Positions 11,360-21,345 of a DNA stretch of 64,000 bases are shown one piece after another. The stretch is from Symsagittifera roscoffensis (lineage: Eukaryota > Xenacoelomorpha > Acoela > Convolutidae). Location of the stretch: the NCBI RefSeq assembly GCF_963678635.1, contig NC_087064.1:59528338-59592337 (forward strand), in the 5' to 3' direction. Every line of letters begins with the position of its first letter. The first letter of the stretch is position 1. Both the position numbers and the translations under genes were made by a program. The notes under the pieces were generated by a model. It was not told the DNA's origin, did not search any database, and worked only from the letters and a program-made list of their open reading frames with translations.

Positions 11360-12580
11360 TGTAATTGGTAGCTACAAATTCTGCGAAAAGCACTTCAGTC
11401 TTAAAAATATTTTTTTCATTATGATTATTATTATGAAAACTTTACATTGTAAAAACAATAAAGGAAAAGAAAATTCCGTTTAAAGTCGACCAGTTGCTCT
11501 GCATTTCGAACAGAGGCAGAAGAGCCTCCAAGTGCACTTGTTGTATTCGTTGTAGGTGTGTTCTACATGATGCCACATCAGTTTGAGGAGTTTGGCTTTG
11601 AGGCCAATGATATCCCACACGTCGATGTTGTAAAGGTGCAGACCATTTACCAAAAGTTATTACTCAGTTTTTCTTTACTCAGCTTTCGACTCAAAGCATA
11701 TTGCAATCCAGACAAGTTCTTAACAAACTAGTTCACAAAACGGCCTTGGCTGACCTTGATTGACAGGTTTCCGTCTGTCAATAAAGCCGTGTTTTGCCAA
11801 AAGGGGAACACACTCGTACGCTTGATTTCGGTGCTGTAAAAACGCTGTTGCATTATTGAAGTTATAGATTCAAATCGGTGGCCAGTCAATAAGCAGAATG
11901 TTCCAAGAGCAGAAAAAGAGAAAAATATCAACTTCTATCAGCTAATCCCTAAAATAATTATCAGAAAGGTCAATAATAGCAAAGCAACGAACATTTTATG
12001 CATAATTTGAGCAATTTAATCGAAAAATTTATAAAAAAAATTTAATAAAAAAACTTAAGAAGTTAGTCAATTTATGCATAATTTATTCGTTTTCTTTGTA
12101 TTTTTAACGATTCCAATAAATGTTTTATCAATTAGCCCGTATAAACCAATATATGTCAATATTTTTTTTGTTTTTCTGCTCTTGGACGCATTCTGCACTT
12201 GGAATATTCTGCTTATTGCTCCGCTTCTATTCAAATTATACCAAAAATGCAAAAATTGTGATTGTTTACTGTTAATTGTTAATTCGGAAACAAAAATTAC
12301 CCGATATATTGATTGTCAAATATACTTCTGAAGCCTAGTTTCATATCAACCCGACACAGCGTGAGGCAGCATATTTTGGTGCCGCGACACAGGATAGAAC
12401 CAGGGGCCTAAGTTTTCTTCAATTGAAGGAACTTTACGAACAAACTTGGTGAGACGGAATTCTCTCAATTTAAGGAGGTTCAAGAAACAACTCTTTTCAA
12501 GTAATGCAATCGCTACAACTTTCTGCGAAAAGCACATCAGTCTTAAAAATATTTCGACTCAAAGCATATTTAGTTGGTTA
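11360..12580. repeat. Short direct repeats, no gene recognised
   Basis: TTCTGCGAAAAGCAC followed by TCAGTCTTAAAAATATTT occurs at 11378 and 12519, and GACTCAAAGCATATT at 11688 and 12556. Between them the minus strand of 11490-11665 stays open for about 58 codons without a good start or splice sites. I assign no function. Confidence 0.4.
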
Positions 12581-12769
12581 AAGGGGTACGTACATCATCG
12601 ATTTCCTTTGAGGAAACTTTAAAATTTTTTATTGAAACTTGCTGGCAATGTTTAAGTCTTGTTCTTTAATTCCGAATTTGCCGTTTGATGCAACTAATTT
12701 TTTTGGTTACTCACGAGAATTAATGTTGCTAATTGTTCTGACTTAAGGTTCCGACTTAAGGCGACTTAA

Positions 12770-13905
12770 CGTTTCCACGACAACGACGAAATGTTTGTGC
12801 TCGGGGTGGTTTTTTTCTTCAGACTAATTTTGACTTTTTAACTAGCCATTTTTGATAGTTTTTTTTGGTATCATTCAAAAGGTGTTGTTGTCCTGAGCTT
12901 AAACTTGAAACGATAATTCACCTGTGATCATTTTTTGTAAAGTTTTGGGGGTTTTAAATATTGCCATTTTGGCCAATTTAGAACAATTAAAGCGCGATAT
13001 ATTTCGCGCCATTATAGAAAGTTGCAAAAAGTTCGGACAGACAGAATTAATTAAAAAGAGCAACTGTCTAGACAGCAACGGAAACCAAAATCGAAATAAA
13101 CATAGCGTCGAAAATTCATAGAGCAGAGTTTTCGCGCAAACCTATAACACAACGGGCAATTACATTCGAAGCTTCGAATGGTAACCCTTGAAACAGGAAA
13201 AATTTTGCTCAGGGTGGGGTATCTTTTTCTGCAATTAGTTTCCAAATTATGAATGATCTGATCAGCTTCAATTCCGTTTGCTTTTTTTGGCCGTTTGATC
13301 TGTTATTTTTTGTTATTGAAAATGACTCCTTGATATTCGACTTTTAAAACATCATAAACGGTAGATTTAAATTTTTCAAACTAAATTTGCTAACTGTTTT
13401 AAAGTAAAATCTGGAATTTCATCACAAAATTTAAAAATTAGGCTAGTATAATCATCGGAGAATCGACGACCTTGCATTTTGAATTTGGTCTGACAAAAAA
13501 TTCAAGGTTGTTCGGCTTCAGATTTTGCATGCAAAAAAGCGTCGAAAAGCACTGATTGCTCATGTTAATTAATTCTGTCTGTCCGAACTTTTTGCTACTA
13601 ATTATAAAGCGTAAGCGGAAACTTAATCCGTCTTAGAAATTGTTCCAAATGAGTTGAAAGAAGTTAAGTTGCCATAGTTTACTTGTTAGTAGGAGCAAAA
13701 TGGATAAATTGTACTCTATATGGCGTGTGGGGTGATGATTTTAGGTATAAACCTCAAACTAAAATGAGTCAATTTTTTAAACTAAAAAGAGTCAACTTTT
13801 TTTTTTATTTACCTTTAATTTTTCATGTTATTACTGCTCCTTAGACCTTAAAAGGTAGTTGGAACATTCAGGGCTTCACATTGATACGAAGAGTTTTGTT
13901 GTTTG
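12770..13905 (+). mobile_element. R1 repeat copy split by a nested MITE
   Basis: Left half runs from GTGCTCGGGGTGG (about 12797) to GCGCGATATATTTCGCGCC; right half resumes at AAGCGTAAGCGG (about 13608) and ends in a degraded hairpin and TACGAAGAGTTTTGTT. The 585-bp insert between them is listed separately. R1 is therefore the older of the two. Confidence 0.7.
13017..13601. mobile_element. 585-bp MITE nested in an R1 copy
   Basis: Inverted termini of about 33 bases: GCAAAAAGTTCGGACAGACA onward from 13024, and the complement at 13565-13598. The same five bases TTATA flank both ends (13012-13016 and 13602-13606). Uninterrupted R1 copies at 10.3 and 20.2 kb show the empty site, which confirms the insertion. 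No coding capacity; the superfamily is not determined. Confidence 0.75.
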
Positions 13906-13913
13906 TTGTATCG

Positions 13914-14178
13914 GCTGGTTTTTTTTTCTGACAACTTTTTAACGAGCCATTTTGGCGGAATTTTTTTATATTATTCAAAATTATTGTTGTCCTGAGCCCC
14001 GAGCGTAAATCTAAAAAGATATTGCACTCTGATCTTTTTTCGTAAAGTTATCGGGGTTTTAACATTGCTATTTTGGCAAACTTAATTTTTTAAATTTTAT
14101 TTTTTTATGTTATTACTGGTCCATTGAAAGGCCGCCGGAATATTCAGGGCCTCGCCCTGATACGAGCAGTCTTGTTTA
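13914..14178 (+). mobile_element. R1 repeat, internally deleted copy
   Basis: Keeps the start (GAGCCATTTTGGCGGAA, TTGTTGTCCTGAGC) and the hairpin end (TCAGGGCCTCGCCCTGA, then TACGAGCAGTCTTGTT) but lacks the middle. Directly follows the previous copy. Confidence 0.7.
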
Positions 14179-14728
14179 TTTTTTATTAGAGCTATCCCGT
14201 AAGTTCTCCAGCTTAATGTGATTTAGCCTATCTCTTAAACTCTTGAGAAGTTTCGGAAATCACTTACATTTTGCAGTACACTAAAATGCGGATTCCAATA
14301 ACAAATGGGAATTCTGTTAGGAAACAAAAATAGCTAACAAGTATTTGTTTGTGGGATTTGCTTTCAAGATTTGACTTTGGGTTTCAGAGAAACACACGCC
14401 AAACAATGCGCTTTATGAAAACACTTAGTAGCCTCGCAATAATGGCGTTCTTCATTTAGCTGGCGGTTATAATGGAGAAGTTACAAAACTTTTACTAGGT
14501 ACATTCAACCGCATTTGGTCAGCCATTGATTTAAAAAAGTATAAAGTTGTTGAAGAAACCCAAAAACATACACAAAGTCGTCAATCAAAAATTACTTGCT
14601 GATGAGAAATTTACATGACTTAAAAAAAACAAATCACGATTTGTTAGAAACTTGATTGAAAACTAATAAAAAAGTTGCAGGTTTGATAGCAGAAACTTTT
14701 TTTTGGTTTGGATCGAGGATAACAAAAA

Positions 14729-14835
14729 TTAACAAGACTGCTCGTATCAGGGCGAGACCCTGAATAATCCGACTACCTTTTAAGGTCTATGGAGCAGTAA
14801 TAATATGAAAAATTAAATGTAAAAAAAATAAATTC
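14729..14835 (-). repeat. R1 terminal fragment, inverted
   Basis: AACAAGACTGCTCGTATCAG, hairpin, TTTTAAGGTCTATGGAGCAG. Only the hairpin end and the adjacent AT-rich stretch remain. Confidence 0.65.
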
Positions 14836-15047
14836 ACATGAAAAATCAAATAAAAAACAAAATAAACATTTTTCAAATTCTTCGTTACGAAAGTCAGAAC
14901 AAAAATGAATATTACGCTATTTGTCCTCTCAAAGATGGTTATCATGAAAAATTTGAGTCGGTCCTTGAGAGAACAAGTTTTCAGTTAATCAATGTGCAAC
15001 AAAACCATTTTCCACCCGCACGGTTGGATTTGTTTTTGTTGTGATGG

Positions 15048-15385
15048 AAACCAGCAAAAAAAGTCAGTGCCTCAAACAGGGATGATTTAAAGTTGAGCTC
15101 CAGGTGATTTGCTCTGCTTAATGAAATGGTATAACTGAAAAACTAAAACTCAGATATTGTGAGAGATTTTTTTCCATTGATTTACAACTCGTAAAAACTG
15201 CAGCTTCAAGTGTTTTAAGTTTCTCTATTGAAATTGTTTTAAATTGTCAGTTTACTTGCATCTCGTTTATGAAAATTGTAAAAAGTCTTCAGCTCAAAAT
15301 ATTTTTGCAGCAACCATTTCGATTATTTTGGTCTAGAAAATGAGCTCAATGAACTCATGTAAAATGTTGCACGAAAATAGGCAGC
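15048..15385 (+). pseudogene. Decayed copy of the signal-peptide exon and its upstream block
   Basis: The upstream part matches 26811-27228 and 32153-32563 in order: GTCAGTGCCTCAAAC, GATTTGCTC/GATGATCTG, AAACTCAGATAT, GTGTTTTAAG, TTTCGATTATTTTGG. At 15340 it begins ATGAGCTCAATGAACTCATG, giving MSSMNSC against MSLINTC. After seven codons the match ends and the hydrophobic core is gone. It may be the lost first exon of the pseudogene at 19424-21345, which lies 4 kb downstream in the same orientation, as in gene 1. Confidence 0.55.
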
Positions 15386-15931
15386 ACGAAAATAGGCAAC
15401 TAAGTTTAAAAGTACATGGACGGAAATTGGTAACGCTCGCGGACAACTAACGCAGACGGACCCATTGACGAACAATTGTAATGGGACGCTTGCAGGGACA
15501 TATGCGCAGTACAAAAATAGCCCGTAAAATAGCTAGTTTTTCAAACCCATGCAGGACCCACAAAAATCATCGCAAACACATGAACAAAAACAATCCGGAA
15601 AATTTTTTTTGGAGCGCGACACTTGAATTCATAGTGTTTATTTTAAGTGAAATCTGAGGTGAGGTGATCATTTTTTGAGCTTTTTGATTGCTGTTGTCAC
15701 TTGAAATATAGCACCTTAATGCCTTTTAGAGGAGAAAAAGAACAAAAAGAACAATAGCACTTGTATTATTTTCAATTATTTCATGATTTCAGTCGAAACA
15801 ATATTTTCAAATTGCACTGTGATGGAGTGAACTGCAGTCCAGCACATTTCTTAGTTTGTTTTGGGCATATCATTTAAAGCAACCGTTTTTAGTTTACTTA
15901 ATCAAATCAGACCATGTTTTTTTGAACACAG

Positions 15932-16335
15932 ACAACAAGACTGATCGTATCAGGAGGAAGCCCTGAATTTTCTACGGTTTATGGGGTATTGTTGCATAAA
16001 ATAAAACCAACGAAAATGTTTTGAAAAATGTAACAATTTCGAACATTTTTTGAGACTTCATACAAAGTTATATATTTCACATGAAGCAAAAAATTTAATA
16101 GACCAAATAGCATGCCTCAATTCAATTTAGAACGATTTTATAACGGATTATATCTCCGCTTACTTGTTTTTACCACGAAATATATCGCGCATTAGTTATA
16201 CTAAATTGGGCAAAATTGCAACGTTTGGACCCTCATAACTTTAGGAAATATTCTCAGAGGTGAAATATCATACTAAAATTCTCAATATCAACTCAGCCAA
16301 AAATAGCTAGTTAAAAACCAACGCGAGTACAAAAG
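15932..16335 (-). mobile_element. R1 repeat, inverted copy
   Basis: Reversed R1 with most landmarks: AACAAGACTGATCGTATCAG, then ATATATCGCGCATTA, TTGGGCAAAATTGCAA, CTCATAACTTTAGG, AAAAATAGCTAGTTAAAAA. More diverged than the others. Confidence 0.6.
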
Positions 16336-16574
16336 TACAATAATTCCGTCACTTTCTTCGAAATTCGAAACAATACTTATTTCTCAGGCATTTAACATGC
16401 AAACAAAATACCAAAAAAACTAAATCAATAAAAAAACGCCTAAGTTGATCAAGAAGTCTGCTCATATCACGTCAGTTTCCTGATTGATGCCACTGTCGCT
16501 TAAAGTCAATGAAAGTTATGTTGTGTTTAGAAATAATCATTTAAATGAAAAACATATATATATCCGGGTTGACC

Positions 16575-16697
16575 AAAATGTGCAAGCATACGTCGCACCA
16601 TGCATGTATCCCTGGAAGCCATGAAAAATGCCGACATATTTTTATGTTAAAATAACACATTTTCCATGCATGACACGACGTATGGTTGCACATTTTT
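16575..16697. repeat. Inverted repeat, about 31-base arms
   Basis: AATGTGCAAGCATACGTCG near 16577 is complementary to CGACGTATGGTTGCACATT near 16678, with CATGCATG at the inner edge of each arm. About 60 bases separate the arms. Confidence 0.6.
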
Positions 16698-16804
16698 TTT
16701 ATTATGGGGGACTTCAAATTAGACAATTTTGATACTTTTACCGGGGCAGTTGAGAATTGATATGTTACCATGGATGCTTGCAATGTATGGTTACTATGGT
16801 ATCA

Positions 16805-16920
16805 AGAATGGCGCGACGTATGGATACCATGAAAACATGGCGCGACGTATGGTTACCATGGAAATATATATGGCACGACGTATGGTTATCAAAGAACCAT
16901 ACTTGGCGCGGCATACAGAA
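16805..16920. repeat. GCGCGACGTATGGTTACC tandem repeat
   Basis: Four imperfect copies of a unit of about 33 bases containing ATGGCGCGACGTATGG and ACCATGGAA. The core CGACGTATGG is the same as in the inverted repeat just upstream, so the two structures are related. Short frames read across this repeat are not taken as genes. Confidence 0.65.
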
Positions 16921-17439
16921 ACTGAATAATCAAATAAATTCAATATTCGCGTGGGTTTCCAAAAAAGGATCTGAACGACCTCAAAAACGTTGGTAGTAAA
17001 AATCTTTTTCCGCCGTTCAGAGCAAAAATTTGGTTCCCAAGCAAAGCAAATTTATTATCCGATGTATGAAAATATACTTGTTATGCAGAAAATTTTACCA
17101 GATGACGCCGGAAAACATACTTGGTGATGGCTGAATAACTGTTTCAAAAAACTGTCTAAGACAAAACATGCATTTCAGAAACATGAAAAAAATTATCAAT
17201 AAACAAAACAACATAATGATCATCAGCAAAACAATTCAACACTCAGGCGAAGCGGAGCTTCATATCACTTGCGATACAACGAAATCGTAGCATTGCAAAC
17301 TACTAAACATAGAACCTAGCCAACTGACAGGAAAGGAGTAATACATTTCAATTTTTCTTCGTTTTTCCCCCAACACTCTTTGAAAAGTACAAAATGACTT
17401 GCTCTGAGCCTGGCAACGCAATAATAAAAGCAAAGTGCT

Positions 17440-17695
17440 TGCCTCGATTCATTTTAGCCGCTGGTGCTTTAAAAGCAGGAAATTTGTAGTGTGCGTTTAT
17501 TATCCCAAATTGGCAAAATTAAAAACTTTAAAACCTCCATAACATAACGTAATTGAGTTACAGATAAAATATATTTTTGTAGTTGAGCTGAAAACATCAT
17601 TGTTTTTCAGATGATTTGAAAAAAAAATCCCGTCAAAATGTTAAAAATAAAATTGGTCTATAGACAAAAAAAAACACCCCGACTACAAATTTTGA
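17440..17695 (-). mobile_element. R1 repeat, inverted diverged copy
   Basis: Reversed R1 middle and start: TCCCAAATTGGCAAAATT, CCTCCATAAC, ATCATTGTTTTTCAGATGA, AAAACACCCCGACTACAAAT. The hairpin end is absent. Confidence 0.5.
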
Positions 17696-17999
17696 GTCAT
17701 TTTGTTGGAAAGTAATTTTGTTTGATTAGGAAAAAAACCTATCACTTATTCAATTTACCGAATTATTTCAAATGATCGCTTTCTATATAATTTTTTAAAA
17801 AAAGGTCGAAAAACGTGATCACTTGATTTGTGAGAATTACAGAAAAAATTCGTGCTCTGTGACATCTTAAAATTTTTTTACGAATTGCCTTTGTACAACC
17901 TGAAAAATACTCGCACTGAAATTGCAGCATTTATAATCATTTATAAAGGACTCTTACAGTTTCTCTTAATTATGAAAAACAATCGATTGAAATTGATTA

Positions 18000-18640
18000 G
18001 AAATGGATTATAGTGTTAATTTTTTTCGAAGCAAAAAATTCCAATTTTTGGTCTATGATAACCTATCATTTTCAATTTGTTTCTCAAAAAATTTCGACAA
18101 AAACATAATCTATTTTCATCGATTATGATGGTCTATATCCATATTTTTAATCTTTTGATGAGCAAACTTCATTTGTTCATAATTATTTTAAACTCAAGCT
18201 AGTTTTTTTGTTCTCTCAATAAGTTTCAATTTTCTTCTAATTTCTATCGTGTTCTTATGATAAGTTACTTATTTTTGTTATTCATGATGTGGGCGTGGGA
18301 CATGGGCGTTATGTTGGGAAGGGAGAGTAGTGGGAGTACTTGAGATGGGGATTGTTGGAGGCGTAGCGGGGGGGATTGGTGGGATATGGGGGTTTGGCGG
18401 AGAGCGAAGGTTAGCGAGGGACTTGGGATAGCGAGAAGTGAACATGAGGATGAACGCATTTCTTCGACTTTTGCAGAAAACTGCAAAAAGTAGAGTAGAT
18501 ATCTACAGAAATTCTTTTTTTCTTGGACTTTATGCGCAGAAAACAATCCGTTGAAAACAAAAAAGGATTATAATTGACTATGATGAAATTTAATGCATTT
18601 TTACTTTTCGGAAATAATCGATTATAACAATGAATCAAAA
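18000..18640. repeat. G-rich block flanked by ATCGATT motifs
   Basis: A G-rich stretch (18285-18425) sits inside AT-rich DNA bearing AATCGATT on the left (about 17983) and AATCGATTATAAC on the right (about 18612). The same arrangement recurs at 25.1-25.96 kb. The G runs could form quadruplexes. Confidence 0.45.
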
Positions 18641-19423
18641 ATCCATTACTTTGCCTAAAATTGTCACAATAATTGATTATCTTGAAAACATTTTAGTTAA
18701 CAAAAACGCTTTATAATTAATTTTTTTTTATCCATGAAACTTTGTTCAAACGTTACCTTTCCTACTAGAGAGAATTAACTTTTGTAAATTACGGTGTTGG
18801 CCAATTTGAAATGAATAGCTTGTAATCTATTCAGTCTAAGGGTATTCTATTACAGTCTGAGCGATGAGTCAATCTGAATTGAAACTTAGGCAAATTGAAT
18901 TGAGGCAGGCTATTTAATTTAGTAGGTTTGTTACTAGATGCGAAACATGATAGGGACATTTCAAATGAAATGAAGAGAAAATCAAGAGTTTTCGTTTGGT
19001 TTTCGAAAACTTCTTACTTTAAATCAAACACTAAATCAAAATGGTAGCCGGAGCATTCAAACATTCGCCCTGATACGAGTAGTCTCTATTGAAATTCACG
19101 ATAGCACAATGGCTTTTGTTCAGGTTTTTGCTGGATGTTTTTTCTCCAATAAAAGTTGAGATTATTCACAAACTCCTTCGGAATATTTGAAGTGTCTGGA
19201 TAAAATGAGCTCAAAATCAAAAAGAAAGTTATAATTTTCTGTAGGGTTATGGGATTTGAAAATAGCTAATACTGTCAGTTTTGCATAGTTACTATTGTTA
19301 TAGCATCTGATTGAGTTAAAGCTAATCAAAAATTGAGTTATAGAACCTGATTTTGCGCCCAACAAGCACACGAAAAACAAGCACACGTAGATTGGTCGAA
19401 AAACAAGTACTATAAAATTTCAG

Positions 19424-21345
19424 CTCAACAATTTAAGCAAAGGAGAGTACTGACTACATGGCTGACAATTCACTTTTTAATCACTTCTTCTGTCCGAATT
19501 GTCAGTACGAAGTGAGTAAGTGCTGCATTGGGGTGATGGGACTTCCCTTCTGCTGCGATGAAAATCTATATGCTGTCCAGAAAGTCACTGGGGCAGCTTC
19601 AGGTAGCAAATTTTGTTTCGATTTTTGAGGTCTGAGCCTTAGTCCTTTTTTACTAAAAAACTCAATTAGCTATTTAAAATTAATTTTTGGCTCTGCGCAC
19701 CATCAAAAAACCGCCTTTCAAAAACGAATTCCAAATTTTCTTCATCAATTATATCCATGGCTTGCATTTTGGTTGAGTTTTTGTCTTTGCATAGTATTTG
19801 TTTTTTCATCAATTCAGCCTAAAGACCGAATTTAGATTAGGTATTTTCTTGTTTGCCAGACTACTCCACCGACCCCAAATTTTTATCTCATTTAATTACT
19901 AAACATTGATGGATAGTTTTAGACAACAGTTGCTAGTCAGCATGCGTTTTTGAATCATTTGTTGTCAGACTTGAAAATAATTGTTCCGATTTTCGATACG
20001 GGGTGGGTGCTCGGGGTGGGTTTTTTTTTCTTAGACAAATTTCGACTTTTTAACTAGCCATTTTTGACGGAATTTTTCTATATCATTCGAAAGGTATTGT
20101 TGTCCTGAGCTTAAATTTGAAAAGGTATTTCACCTGTGATCATTTTGCGTAAAGTTATGAGGGTTTAAAGATTGCCATTTTGGCCATTTTGACCAATTTG
20201 GGACAATTAACGCGCGATATAGTTCGCGCTATTAACGCGTAAGCGGAGATTTAATCCTTCTGATAAATCGTTCCAAATTGGTTGAACGAAGCTTGTTTGC
20301 CATAATTGATTTGTTACAAGGAACGAAATCTATCTTTTTGTACTTTATATGGCGTGTGGGGGGATGATTTTCATAAAAAATTTCGAATTAAAAAAAAAAA
20401 TTTCATTTTATTTTATTTCATTTTTTTTTAATGTTATTACTGCTGCTCCATAAACCTTAAAAGGCAGTCGGAACATTCAGGGCTGCGCCCTGATACGAGC
20501 AGTCTTGTTCAATTTAAAAATCGTAGCAGAAAAATCAAAGATTAATTTGAAGGATTCTGGAATTTTTCAGAGCCCAAAAACTGATTGAACACTCGTGAAT
20601 GTTAGAGAACGGTACTAGCAAATCTGCAAGTATCAATTCTGATCAATTTTATATAATGAAAAGCCCTCGACTGGCCGCCATCTGGTCACGTGTCAATCCA
20701 CTGACCAGTGCCCAACTGGCGTCAGTGAAATACTCAAGAAGGTGGATGATAATGTGGGTGGAGACTACTTTTGTCCGTTGGGCAACATTTGTTGCCATTT
20801 GCGACCTACTTTGAGGAGAATTTTTTCATGCTCAGTTATACTTTCGGAGGGCCCATCATCTTCAGGCGAGCAATTTTGTTTCAGTTTTTGTGCAATTAAC
20901 ATCAACGGTTTTTTAAAATATGAGGAAGCTTTGCAAAAAAACTGTACAAGAACAAATTTTTACAGGAAAGATTTTCTTTTCAGCACTTTGAAAAAACGAG
21001 GCGAATTTTTAAAAATAAATTATTTCAATTCATATAAATGACCTTTATGAAACGGGAAAATAAAAAAAATAAAAAAAAGAAATCCAAATTTAACCAGTTT
21101 GTTCCAGAGCAGTACAAGTATAGAAAAATTTTGATTTCAAATTTTTCAGCATCTTCCTGTTTTTGTTGGTCTGTACCATATTCACATTTTGTTGGATATG
21201 GTGTGCCAGGAAGCGTCAGAATAATCAAAGAACGGTCTTAACGCAAGGCGGAGTCTTGGTGCAGCCCACATCGGCGCCGGTTCTGGGATTTTTATCAGAT
21301 AGCATGCCTGCATACCAGACATTGGAGAATGACACAGAATGTTAG
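19424..21345 (+). pseudogene. Copy 2 of the Cys-rich membrane protein family (broken)
   Basis: Three exon-like blocks match gene 1 and copy 3: 19424-19602, about 20653-20865 and 21150-21345. Several lesions are visible. TAA at 19434-19436 falls in frame just after the first acceptor. The acceptor of the second block is lost, TTTTAG in copy 3 being TTTTATAT here. One base is missing after ATTTGTTGCC, shifting the frame, and a paired Cys is replaced by Phe (GDYFC). The AATAAA that follows copy 3's stop is AATTTA at the matching site. The last block is still open and encodes a helix and a tail with MPAYQTLENDTEC, so YxxL is kept. The second intron of this copy would start with GC. An internal start (MADNSLFN) could give a short product, but the later frameshift remains. 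Confidence 0.8.
19976..20508 (+). mobile_element. R1 repeat copy inside an intron of the copy 2 pseudogene
   Basis: The best full-length R1: GTGCTCGGGGTGGG, TTTTTAACTAGCCATTTTTG, ATTGCCATTTTGGCC, TTAACGCGCGATATAG, TATATGGCGTGTGG, CCTTAAAAGGCAGTCGGA, hairpin TCAGGGCTGCGCCCTGA, TACGAGCAGTCTTGTT. It lies between the first two exon blocks; copy 3 lacks it, so it inserted after the two copies separated. Confidence 0.75.

Noticed and set aside
11232-11483. Plus-strand frame with an Arg-rich run and spaced Cys, first read as a zinc-finger transposase end
   Set aside because: The Cys spacing does not fit piggyBac or other families, and the rest of a transposase is absent.
11490-11665. Minus-strand open stretch of about 58 codons with Cys and Trp residues near its end
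   Set aside because: It looked exon-like, but has stops just upstream, no acceptor at the boundary and no recognisable domain.
16729-16996. Overlapping frames with repeated ARRMV and RDVWL peptides
   Set aside because: Both come from the tandem DNA repeat and no start or splice context supports them.
18265-18640. Minus-strand frame rich in Ser and Pro
   Set aside because: It follows the G-rich block and has no start context or homologous copy.
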